A stretch of 64,000 nucleotides of DNA from Hermatobates lingyangjiaoensis. Lineage: Eukaryota; Arthropoda; Insecta; Hemiptera; Hermatobatidae. Each line of letters begins with the position of its first letter. Position 1 is the first letter of the stretch. Location of the stretch: assembly GCA_026182355.1 (NCBI GenBank), contig JAPFBL010000551.1, positions 23,501-87,500 of the forward strand, in the 5' to 3' direction. Shown in pieces: positions 1 to 13,188 of the stretch. The notes under the pieces are model-generated. The model was not told the origin of the DNA, did not search any database, and worked only from the letters and a program-made list of their open reading frames with translations. The translations under genes were made by a program, and so were the position numbers.

Positions 1-1030
1 TTTCAACATCAGGTGGTGCAGTATCACACTTTCAGCTATTGTTCTTCTTTTACTGGTTTTAATGAGAAAATTAATTTCTGATTAAAACATTAGTTAAAAA
101 ACAAAATTAAATACTGAAAAACAAACATTTAGAAAAACGCAAAAACTTACATGTAAAGAATTAATAAAATAAGAAAACAAAGCAAGAATCAAACTTTTTA
201 AAAAAAAGAAAAAAAAGGGACATTAAAGTATGGGCTCCCGCCCCCCGCAAGACCTTACCCCCCAATAAGTATTTATATAACTATAACCATCTTATTATCA
301 TATACAACCATCCATCTTCTTATCTTAACATAACCCTTAACTCAAATAAATACTTATATACTATGTAATCTTATTGTTGCTATCCTTAACTCACCTACCA
401 TAATCCATGTCCTTGCCTACTAACCAACACTATTATATACCATAAATACTTATATATGTGACACTTATTGCAGCAGCTACCATCCATAACGTATATTGAG
501 ACCTCCTTTTACTATCCTATAAATACTTATTACTACAGACAACTCTTATCGTGAGATCCCATTGTTTACCATAGGCTCTACCCGTATGTTGTAGCCCCTT
601 CGTTGGCACAGCATCCTCTCTAACTATTTCTTTTTAGTCTTCCTTAACTTACTCTGTCCATCTTACCTTTATTTATATGGCCATCCCCTTTAACTTACAT
701 AAATACTTATTATAATTGTTGACTACTAACCCTTTAACATCTACTAGATCTAACTATACTTATATGACAGGACTATTCTACACCCCCTCCGGGATAAATA
801 CTTATTAGAAAGGAGTGACAGAGACTGATTACTGGTCAGATTATTTAAGTGTGATAAATACTAACAAAAAACCTAAAGATCCCAGTTGGGTGATGAATAT
901 GAAAACTAAATTTTCAGTTGGGTTTTTGACTCTGACGAAGACCGCTTGTTACGGATGAAAGATCTTAGTCTTGTTTTCCCATTTTCTTATTGTGGTTTGA
1001 TCATTTATAGATATTATGACGTAAACTTAC
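1..1030. repeat. IPO13 intron: degenerate AAATACTTAT repeat and half of a family-A palindrome
   Basis: The motif AAATACTTAT or a close variant recurs near 345, 443, 520, 699, 795 and 852, with spacings of roughly 75-100 bp or multiples, suggesting an old decayed tandem repeat. At 909-1006 lies one arm of the family-A element: TCTGACGAAGACCG, a loop, then GGATGAAAG. No exon was seen here. Confidence 0.5.
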
Positions 1031-1420
1031 CAAAGTATCAGCGATGTCTTGTCGGTAACATCTAAAAGTTTCTGTATCTTGTAGCGACAGTGGGGTGGCA
1101 TCTCTTGGATAACAGCATTTAACCATCAATATCTCAGCAAGCCTTTGATATGTAGGAACCAATAGCCGACGGGCCACTTCCAACTCAGAAGGCTCCAAAT
1201 TCGACATTTCCTCCTGAACGATATACCAAAAAGTGAAAGTCTGTTCACTATGAGTTTCTTCTGTGGGAAACTGTCCAGGCCCACTACTGCAGTCTATTAA
1301 GGATGATATTAGCTCTTCAACGAGGGGGCGGCGGTCAGCGTTGCATAATGTCTTTAGAAGAAGTGCTGTGTGTGACTCACCAAAGCCGACCAAAACCCGG
1401 TATATGTTCACCACCAGGTC
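1031..1420 (-). CDS. IPO13: IPO13 exon 7 (longest in window)
   Basis: 130 codons, phase 0 to phase 0, between a GTTGCAG acceptor and a GTAAGT donor. It contains LVGFGESHTALLLKTL, a GQFPTEETHSEQTFTFWY block, VPTYQRLAEIL and FRCYRQDIADTL. These match the family ALGENHSR, TSSLTLTFWY, PVYFQLVDVL and FRIYRVDISDTL segments in the same order. This exon is the strongest evidence for importin-13 rather than another importin-beta. Confidence 0.92.
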
Positions 1421-4400
1421 CTGCAACAACCAGTACGTTAACAACAAACAAATCCCTCAACACAGAGTTACAAAACTATATACATATAAATACTGTGTGT
1501 TCTCTCATGTTACTGCCACAGCAACCTAACCTATATAGGTTTTAGGTTAGGTTGCAGTAGCAGTCCCACAAGGGAACACACGTAGGCCAAGCATTGGCCC
1601 TTTGTGATACCACACAATGAAGATTGATTCTACAGTGGGAGTCCTAAATTTTGCCTAACTCAAATGTATTTAGAGTAGGGATCTTTAACGAGTACCTGAC
1701 ATCGTACAGACTCGGGACCGACGGTTTAACGTCCTTCTCCGAGGGACGACGTAAGGGATTACGTAACCTATGTAATTCTAAATAACTAATTGTCGGCAAT
1801 CACTAATTCGGCAACTTTGGAACTGGGAAAGTACATGATTATCTATTGTTTCGAGATCTGTGATTGACTAACCAGAAATACAGAAAACCAAGTAGCTAAC
1901 CCTTTTATATATATAATGCTGTTCGTTTCTATTCCAATCTAGCTATCAGCACTCGAGTGCTATGACCACTCTATATTCAAAGGTTTGAGATTTTTTGAAG
2001 GTTTCTGGCCTAGATATTAAAAAAACTTCTTTGCCAACGTTTCGACATATATTTATGTCCTCCTCAGAGATAAAACATTGATACATTCAGCACAATTATT
2101 ACAACTACATTAGGTATATTGTTTATTATGTACTGTAATGATAACATATAGATTTTCACATTTAAGTATGGTTATGTATTATCATGTTTAGATACTCTAG
2201 TCTAGAGATCCAAATTTGCTTACCTGGGAAGTCTGTTTTGTTTTATTTTCTTCTTCATTTGTATTAATCTATTTTAACATATTAAATGACTACGGGAAAG
2301 TTGATTGGGGTACACATTGTCTTGGAGGTTGCATTTTTGTTATGCCTCCTATTGTGCGTTTTGAAGACCCAGTGTTTCTATGTTTTATAAGGTTTGGCAA
2401 TTTAAGTGATTTGTACCTACTCTTGTCTGTTGGATTGTTACAAAATGTTGGTGTATATTTGACTGGATTTTTCTATGACTGTTCTTAAGTTGCATGTGCT
2501 TGTGTTTTTTTTTCCTATATGGATTATTTCTTTTACTAGTATTTTTCGCAAGTGTTTTTCTTTGTCTAGTATAACGAGATTTTGAAAATCGAAGTTTTGT
2601 TTTTGGGTGATTGCGTGTTTTGCTAGAGCGCATATTATTTTTGGTCCTGCGATGTCTGTTTTATGTTGTGATATCCTGCTTGATAAGTATTGGCTGGTTT
2701 GCCCTATGTACTTTGAGTCCCTGTCGTTATAATTAATTTGCTAGACTCCAGTAGTTCCCAACCAGGGGTGCTTGCACCCCCAGGGGATGCGAGACATCAT
2801 TCCAGGGGGTGCGAGAAGCAGGGCTGCAATTTCTAAGAAATTTGGAAACTTTGGAAGAGTATTGGTGCTCGGCTATAGTTTAATTTCCAGGGCTTTGTGG
2901 AGCTGCACTTGCGGTGTTCATTCCATTTGCGACAACATGGTTATGCGAGTCAGGATTTAGCACCCTTTTTGTCAATTAAGACAAAATCCAGAAATCGTTT
3001 GAATCCACAGGCAGACATGTTGCTATCAGCAAGATAGTTCCACGATTTGAAAGACTAATAAGCATGAAACAGGAACTAAAGAGTCATTGAGTAGAAATGC
3101 ATTAGCAAACGTTTTGGATGTCAGCCTTTTGATTCTATTATCTTTTACATATTTTAAGTAAGTAATTATTTTTTGTCAGTCATATTCAAATGTAGATATG
3201 GGATATCCTTTCTAGTCCATATGTTTGATATTTTACATAGGTATTAAAAAAAATAAATTATTTTCTAAGTATTTCGAAGCTAGTTCCAGATTTTACTGTT
3301 TTACACTTCAAACATATGTTATTATTTTCGTAAAGTTTGTTCAAATATCAATCTGTGATGTTTCTTACCTAAAAGTCTTATTTTTTTACATATATTTCAG
3401 TAAAATAAATATTTAATCTTGATAAAATTTTGTATAATTCTATATCTTTTATCCTTGAACAAAAAATAAAATGTAGGGGGTGCGAGGTCAGAGCAAAATT
3501 TTTTCAGGGGTGCAGGAGTAAAAAAAGGTTAGGAACCAGGGTGCTAGACTATGTTACTGTTTTTGTAATGTTGGAATGGTTGACTTGACTTTAGAGAAAC
3601 ACGGAGACACTGAGTCTTCAAAACGCATAATAGAAAACGTAACAAAAATGGAATCTCCAAGACAATGTATAGCCTAAGCAACTTTCCCTTGCAAAAGTAA
3701 GAATTTTCTTATTGAAAAAAAGCTTACGTTAGCCTATGAAAAAGGTTTTAAAATAAAACAAAAACGTTTGATACCGTTTGATTTTTGAATCTAAAAAATT
3801 GTATGAATGCCGATTACATAATACACCTAATTATTATATTATTGAATTTATTATCATTATATAATAATGATGTAGAATTGGAGAAAAAAGGGCAAGAACC
3901 ACTGCAATAGAATGATGACAAAACACTACTTATATTCATGAACTGATATTAACATTAACTTTTTAAAATGATATAGAATTAAATGATGAAAAACCAGTAA
4001 TAATATTTTTTTATTTAATACCCATTTAAAACTGTATGCTGTAGAATGATGTTACGCCCCTAATTCAAGGGCTCTTATCCTTTTTTCTCAACCTTTTCAA
4101 AGAACTTTGAAAAGGTTTTTGACAATTCAAATCGGTCTTTGAAAAATTCGATTTTAACCCATGCAGTGTTTTAGTACATAAATAAAATACATATAAAAAG
4201 ATTTGATATATTTAAGGAATAACAATCTTTAAAGTATGTATCTGTGGGATAAGGAAAAATAATTATATAAAATATCTTCAGTCACCTGAAAAGAAATAAA
4301 ATTAAAACAGGAAAAAGGTAATGAAATAGTCTCTACATATAGAAATTTAATAGTATACACAACGCGTTTCGAACACGTAGTGTTCTTCTTCAGGTATTAA

Positions 4401-7400
4401 CTAAGGGTGAGTGTCTAGGGAACAACTGTACAGTTGAACACGTTTCGAACACTAAGTGTTCGAAACACGTTTTTATAATATTAAATTTCTATATGTGGAA
4501 ACTATTTCATTAGCTTTTAACCCTACAATGAGTAAATAACACATAATAACTGATTGCACTACCTTAAATTTAAAAAAAATTAAGTGACAATCATAAAGAA
4601 AAAAATAAATAAAAACAAAAGTGATATTTTTTCAAGAAAATGATAAAATTCTGAGGTATAATGGATAAACCAACAAAAGTCTCCACACAAATGAAGTTTT
4701 ATTCAACGCGTTTCGAACACTTTGTGTTCATCATCAGGAAGACACTATAATACAAATTATATCTAATTAGTTACAAAAATTAGAGTGAAATAATGAAATT
4801 CAATTAAGAGAATTCAAGACATACCCAAGGATGTGGGTATTGAAGGTTGAATAAGGTTGAATTTTATTATTTCACTCTAATTTTTGTAACTAATTAGATA
4901 TAATTTGTATTATAGTGTCTTCCTGATGATGAACACAAAGTGTTCGAAACGCGTTGAATAAAACTTCATTTGTGTGGAGACTTTTGTTGGTTTATCCATT
5001 TTACCTCAGAATGAGTAAATACCACACAATTACAGATTGCACAACTTTAAAATGATTTAAAAATGATAAAAGCTATCATTTTTTTCTGTGTTTACGAATG
5101 TACACTGATTATTATTTTTAAATCAACAGTGTTGTCACTTTTACCCAAAACATGACTTACAATACCTTATATATTGGTTGTTTTTGTTATTAAAACAGTT
5201 TTTGGGGAATTTTCAAAAATTACGTCTTCATACAAAAAAAAAAAGTTTAATATGAAATCTAACAACGAGTTTCGAACACTTTGTGTTCTTCTTCAGGTTT
5301 ACATCTAAAAAAAAATGTACATTGAAAAAACAAAGACAGGAAAACACAGACAGTATGAAAAACAGAAAATTACAAAACAATAAAAAAAGAGTAAAAAAAT
5401 ATAAAGAAATTAAAGGAAAACAAAAACCTACAAACATAGTGTTTCCTCTAAAAACAAGGTAATAATGTTTGTAGGTTTTTGTTTTCCCTTAATTTCTTTT
5501 ATTTTTTTACCCTTTTTTTTTATTGTTTGTTACTGTCTGTTTGTTTTGCTTGAATGCTCTGTATAGAGGTATCCTCCCAGAATCAGTTTTATAATATTGT
5601 GCTTATTTTATTATTGTGAAAATTGGTTTTTGTTGTCTTCATAATTAATAATAAGTAATTAGGTTTAAACAACAAATGTCTGTTTTTAAATAATGAATAA
5701 TAACACTGGGTATTTTATGATCCTTTTGTGGTTCTCTTGTTACTGAATTTTTTGTTTGTTTGGTTTGTTTTTTCTGTTAGTTGGTATCCGTGAATGTATT
5801 TGTCTTGCTTTACTTATGTCGTTAATACTTTTTTTAGCCTAGAAAATGACAAACAACTATTGGCGAAACGTCGGCATATAATCAGGAGTTGAATTTTTAT
5901 GACCAAAATTTTCAAGAACCCCTTCTGTGAATTTATAATATTATCACTGTAAGTCACTAATTAGATTCATTAAATTGTATAAATTCATATGAGTACAAAA
6001 TATATAGGCAGTTTGATTTATTGCAACCATAATTAATAGATGACTCACCGGGTTATCTGAAGGTGATGAAGGAGTGGGGGACGTTTGCTTGATAACAGTT
6101 ATCAGTGGAAGGACGATTTCAAGAAATTCTAAGATTGACTGAGGAAAACTGTGAGAATCGGGCAATGTGGCCATTTGGTAGAGGGCTTCGCATTCCTTGT
6201 CAACATTCCTACAGTAACAAGAATATAGAATCAGTAATCAATATAGAATAGAATATAGTAATCAGTAATTAATATAGTATAGAATATAGTAATCAATAAT
6301 CAATATAGTATAGAAGAGTGTTTCCCAAAGTGGACGGTATCGCCCCCCTGGGGGCGGTGCATTGAAATAGGGGGGCGGTAATACAAAAAGGAGCGGGGAT
6401 TCTATTTCCATAAATTGAAAATGTTCATGCAAGAGTAATGTAGAGCCAAGAGTACTCTACATCTATAATAAAGTTTAACTGACTCGGAGGGGTCGGCAGA
6501 CACCTGCGCCATCAAAGAAGTCACCAGTTTTCTTGCCAGACTTATACAAGATGGCAAAGGAACTCCAAATCTTAGCCAAGACACTGCTGTTTTTGTAGCT
6601 TGTGACTCCATCTGAGGAATAGAACATCCCATGGTGCTTTCAACAAGACAGATGACTGCAAAGAAAAAAAAACAAAGATTGATCAAACTCCTCATCATTC
6701 TTGGTACTATAGATCATCAACTATAGAATATAGAATTTTGTCTGCAAAAGTAAGAAACCTTTGACAAATATTTCATAAATAAGCCAATCACCTTTAAAAA
6801 CTGGGGGACAGGTTAGGTCTGGTATGTCCGGGGTTCAATACTCACCTGACCCTAGATTTATTCACGCGGAAGGTGAATAAATCTGAGTACATCGTCTCTC
6901 AAAGAGGACGTTAAACAGTCAGTCCCAAGTCTGTACGATGTCAGATACACGTTAAACAACCCTACTCTAAATACACTTGAATTAGACAAAATTTAGGACT
7001 CCCAATGTAGAATCAACAGATAATGTAGTTCACCCATTACTAAAATGGGTGCCAAATAATAAATAAACTACAATTTCCAACCCTAGAACAGTACTAAAAG
7101 GTGAAAGCCTTATATGTGTGATCGTTGGAAACCAAAGAACAAACAACCTTTAATAGCTTACAGATTTTTTATAAATCATGCCTAAAACAAACAGAATTAA
7201 CAGATAATTCAATAGAAAATAGTTTTAAGTTTATTAAGGAAGTTAAAATCAAAGTTGTTATAATAACAACAAATGTTAACACAATAGGCTGCATTGTCAC
7301 GAGAACTTTTAGACTCTCAGATTGATAATAAGGTAGATTTCAGTGGTAGTCCCTCACAATGGTATACACATAGACCGAATTTTGGTCTTTTGTATCACAC

Positions 7401-10400
7401 AATGAAGATTGATTCTACAGTGGGAGTGCTAAATTTTGTCTAACTCAAGTGTATTTAGAGTAGGAATCTTTAACGAGTACCTGACATCGTACGACCTCTC
7501 CGAGGGATGATGTACTCGGAGAGCAGATTAATTCATCTCCCACGTGAATAAATAGAGGGTCAGAGTGGGTATTGAACCCCGGACATATCAGTTCAGAGGC
7601 AAGTAAGTTATAATAATAATTTAGCTCTCTGATGATGTTGTACGAGAGGCCTTAGAGCATTGTATCAAATATATATACATTCATATATATACGTTTCACG
7701 ATGAATCACAAACACAGAACTAAGGAACAAGCACACTTACTGTCTCTAATTTTCGGTTGAACCGTCATCAGGAGAGTTGAGATAGGGACACCAAGCGCAT
7801 TTGTGAAGCGACGGTTGGAGACCCGGGTCCCGGTGTCCCTATCTCAACTCTCCTGATGGCGGTTCAACCGAAAACTAGAGACAGTAACTGTGTTTGTTCC
7901 TTAGTTCTGTGTTTGTGATTCATCGTGAAACGTTTGTTGTCCTTTTGGATCGTTTTCCTGTTCACAACATTCTTATATATATATTCTTATTGTAGTTTGA
8001 ACGTCTTTATTTCACCTGTTTATTGAAATCTTCTTTTATATATACAAATTTACATAGACTTTGTTTATAATAGAGTTTTATGAATTAAATTCTAATTAAA
8101 ACTCTTGGTGAATATATAAAATATCAATTAAATTAAAATAGTAGTTTTTAATTTATAATTAAGAGGTCATGGTTAGGTTACAGTGGCCGTCACGAGAGAG
8201 AACACACATAGGCCGCAAGCCGGCCCCTTGTGATACCACAAAGAAGAATTTGGGGCTATTCTCCCCCGTCCCTGGTCCACTCGAACCCTCTAGAGAGAAC
8301 AATAAATCTAGACAGATCCTTGATACTAGTGGATGCTAAGTTCTCAAGATTGTCAAAGAAATATTCTCCTAGTGCTTCTTTTCTTCTTTCAGCCAAACCA
8401 GGGCATTGTTAAGAGGTCAAAGGCTATAATAGCTGTTCCTCACAAACATACTGTGGTCACAATTCATCCTGTGTAAAGCCAAAATACATCCCATGGGGTC
8501 AATTTCACATCCATTGAAGACACTTGTTCTATAGTAAGAAGTTAAATGATTTTTATAATAACTTCTCGGAGACCTTGCAAGACTATTTTATGTAGGGATG
8601 GTTTTAGCTTGTTGAAGGTATCACTGAATGAGATTGATTGTGGAGGAGGAGAGGCCGGAAGGAACAGGTTTTGTTATGGGTGAGAGAATCATCAAAGGCT
8701 TGGGGAGCCTCGGGATTCTTGGCAAGGTGTAACCCAGCACAATTTTCACTATAAGGTGGTTCCATTGAGATAAGTTCAGAGGAGTAATGGTGACTAATGG
8801 GTAACCGTTTCAAGCGAGTGGAGGATCCTACATGTCTCTGTGGGTGGAGCCCTGAGACAGTCCAGCATGTGATTGAGGAGTGCCCCAGATATGAATATGA
8901 AAGGACAAAGGTCGAGGCGATAGTTGGGAAAGAGGCAAGCGAGCTTTACGAGGTATCGTTGAAACGTAAAAACGTGAAGGCATACCTCGAGTTCATCCAC
9001 GAGGTGGGCAGGAAAAAGAGAGCCATTGTAACCCAGCGTTAAAATGTTCGGTAGTGAGGTAAATGAGCCACCTTATACCAGGATTATAAATGCCGTTTTT
9101 CGCCCCCCCCCCCCCCCCCCCCCGGGTATTATTGCGTGAATTAGTTAATTTAATTCTTGGTCTAATGCGCGACGTACAATCGTGGTGCCCGCCTCCGCGA
9201 GGTCCACCTCGGACACCCCAAGTTTTGGGTGGCAAACTTGGAGGTGACAAAAGGGTAACACGTTAAATCGTCGGCCTGATTTGATCTTTGGTGTAATGGC
9301 TGGAAAGCTAAGGTGCACAGCGATCAAAACAGGTGAGTATGGGTATACCGTAGTACACAAAGAGGGGTTTCCTGATGAAATGTCTGAGTGCACCCCAGAC
9401 TCTAGTATCTAAGTCACTAAAACACCTGGTCTTCTCTTGAACTCCTCAACTGCTACTTCGATGACCAGGATGTTTGTCAAGGATTGGATTTCATTCTGGC
9501 TAGGATCAAGTTATCTCCCGAGAAACGATTCCTCCTGGACACCAGGTATCTAGCCTTAGTTCTAAAGCTTGTGAATAGTAATTCTTTTCCAATATCTTTC
9601 ACTCTATGTACACAGAAGGATATTTGGTAGTACAGGTATATAAAGGTATATAAAATAAAGTTTTATCTGTTACCCTGAGGAGCAACGCATTCCAAGTCAT
9701 TCTGTATCATCCTCTTGTGTTTGTGCTTCAAAGGCATTGGCTCAAACTGTAAAATACAATTACGTTCAATTAGACAATGAAATAAAACGACTCTATGAAC
9801 TAAATAAACTCAATTCACAAAAAGAGCACACATAAAACAGAACTGATAAGTCATCACATAGCTTAAAGGCTTCTACTAATAGATAAGTTTTATTACAAAT
9901 ATTACAAGCGCTCAATAAGACTACGTATCACAGTTTATTTTAAGTATATATATATATATATATATATATAAATTAATAATCACCAATAACTCTTGATAGA
10001 ATATATGAATTAAATACTACAATAAACAATATATATTAATTAAAATGCTCTAAGGCCTTTCGTTACAACATCATCAGAGAGCTAAATGAAACAACCAAAA
10101 AATATAATAACAAGTTAACCTGGTTGATTGAAGTCTTCAGAATTGCTGGCATCCCTGTCTTAATTTAATGTTCCTAAACTTGAACGAGTCTCGATCTGCT
10201 TACTTATTTCTTTTATTAATATTTCATCTAGTTTGTCAAGTCCCGGACTATTTTTTATTAAATGTCCATAGAAGTTCTTTATGAGTGCACTTTCAATAAT
10301 ATTTCTCCTCCTTTCTGAAGGTACCAAAATTTGTGTACCTTCAAAAGACCCCTTTAAGTTTAGGAACATTAAATTCAGACAGGGATGTCAGCAATCCTGA

Positions 10401-10530
10401 AGACTTCAAACAACCAGGTTAACTTGTTATTATAATTTTTGGTTGTTTCATTTAGCTCTCCGATGATGTTGTAACGAAAGGCCTAGGAGCATTTTAATTA
10501 ATATATATTGTTTATTGTGGTATTTAATTC

Positions 10531-10572
<42 letters not shown>

Positions 10573-13148
10573 TATCTAATCGGGATTCGGTCAAATTTTC
10601 AAGGTTCAAAAATAACACTCTCATTGCCGACGTTTCGGATTTAAATAAAACCGAAACGTCGTCGGGAACGAGTTTGATTTTTTATCCTAGAAAATTGACC
10701 GAATCTCGATTAGAGAACACACCTATTCTATCAAACGGCCGATATATTATTGAATCTGATATATATATACTATATATATACCGACTTTGTGTCGGTCGGT
10801 GGACACTTCCACGTCTCCGCTCCTGTGTTCCTTTTCCTACCTTTCCTGAGGACGGAGTGATAGCCGAAATAATATATAATAGTAAGTGTTAGTCTCTTTT
10901 TTGTTTTCTTATGGTAACTTTAAATATATATATATATATATATATATCAATGATCAAACCACAATAAGAAATGGGAAAACAAGACTAAGATCTTTCAACC
11001 GTAACAAGCGGTCTTCGTCAGAATCAAAAACCCAACTGTAACACTAGATGCAGAAAACATCTGGTGAGGGGTTGAGAAGATGTGGAGTTGAGAAGATCCT
11101 CACCAGATGTTTTCTGCATCTAGTGTTTCAGTTGAGTTTTTGACTCTGACGAATACCGCTTGTACAGTTGAAAGATCTTAGTCTTGTTTTCCCATTTTCT
11201 TTTGTGGTTTGATCATTGATTGTTATTTCACGTGTTTATGTGAAATCTTTTTATATATAAACAAAATAGAAGTTCATCATTGCCAACTTTAGTACTTTCA
11301 TTAACAACGTCTCAGTTTTTATTTAAAAACCTTTTTCATAGGTCTAAAAACCTATGGTTTTTAAGAAAACATCTTACGAGGTATGCCAGTTTTCCCTATT
11401 TCAAATATAAATAAAAAAAAAATTTTGATTGTCAAACAAAAGATGATTTCAATTTGTATAAAATGTATAATACAGAATTGTTTAAACTAAACAAAAATCA
11501 TTGTAGGGTAAAAATCTAATGAAATGGTCTCCACATATAAAACTTTTAATGATATAAACAACGCGTTTCGAACACGTAGTGTTCTTCCTCAGGCATTAAC
11601 TAAAAAATACAATGACACCAGAGAGTTATCTATAGTACAAAGTAAATAAGTACAAAAATTAATATAAAATAAAATAAGGCAGAAAGTACGAACCTAAGGA
11701 TGAGTGCCTCTGAATAAGACTGACTGGAAATGGAATGGACATGGGTGGGGGTATAGTGTACATCTGTTTCTTATTAGAGCAGGTACATTTTTCTCTTAAA
11801 GTTAGGCTGAGCCTTTACATTTTCTTTTAGACTAAGTGTAGGAAACATATTGAAAAAATAACACACAGAGCTATAACGAAATATAAACCAAATATATGTA
11901 TAAGGAGAAAGTAGAACTTTTTTTTTTATTTATTTTATTTTTATATAAGTAAATTAAGAAACGTTGTACATTTACTTTGTACTATAGATAACTCTCTGGT
12001 GTCATTGTATTTTTTAGTTAATGCCTGAGGAAGAACACTACGTGTTCGAAACGCTTTGTTTATATCATTAAAAGTTTTATATGTGGAGACCATTTCATTA
12101 GATTTTTACCCTACAATGAGTAAATACCTCATAATGACTGATTGCACTACATTAGAAATAAACAAAAATCATTAAATCTAAGTAAGTATAGTTATTACCT
12201 GCTCTGGTATGACTGATAGGACCTCTAGAAGAATCCAGAGCACTCGATGAGGCGGAAGATTAGGGAAGTTAGCGGGAACCATCATTGAAATCAAGTCTTG
12301 GAAGGAATTGGGCCAGAAGGCAGGAGTTGTTTGTATGATGAAGGCCGACAGCTGAAGCACAACACCATCATAGCTTTATATATATATATATATATATATG
12401 ATGTAATTTTTTTGAGGTTTGAGGTCCAATGATTTAAACTAGTCCTTTTGCCGACGTTTCGACATATATTTATGTCATCTTCAGGGTTACAACATGATTG
12501 TTTTACAATTAGCACTACTATTACTACTATTTGGTAATTTATTACATTTTAATATGTACAGTAACAAAGAGGAATTTATTAATAAATCAGTTATTACGAC
12601 TATGGATTATTTTGTTATACATTAAGATAAGGATATTGTTATAATTATTCTATTGCTTTAGAATTATTGCATAAGTATAGATATCACTATTTGATTACCT
12701 TGGAAATCTGTTTATATTGCAGCATTCTTATTTAATACTGTTTCATGATGGTTACTATTTGTTTTCAGGGAGGTTTCTTTACCTTATGTTAATATCCTTA
12801 TGTTAATGTATAACAAAATAATCCATAGTCGTAATAACTGATTTATCAATAAATTCCTCTTTGTTACTGTACATATTAAATGAAATAAATTACCAAATAG
12901 TAGTAATAGTAGTGCTAATTGTAAAACAATCATGTTGTAGCCCTGAAGATGACATAAATATATGTCGAAACGTCGGCAAAAGGACTAGTTTAAATCACTG
13001 GACCTCAAACCTCAAAAAAATTACATCATATAAATATTGGGTCAAGAAAACAAATCATGATGTATATATATATAATAGGTGTGTTAGACCGAACCCCGAT
13101 TAGAGAACACACCTATTATATCAAACGGTCGATATACTATTGAATCTG

Positions 13149-13188
<40 letters not shown>

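Noticed and set aside
12861..13103. 80-codon ORF repeated at 12291-12515 on the other strand
   Set aside because: Same peptide from both arms of the family-B palindrome; an inverted repeat, not a gene pair.
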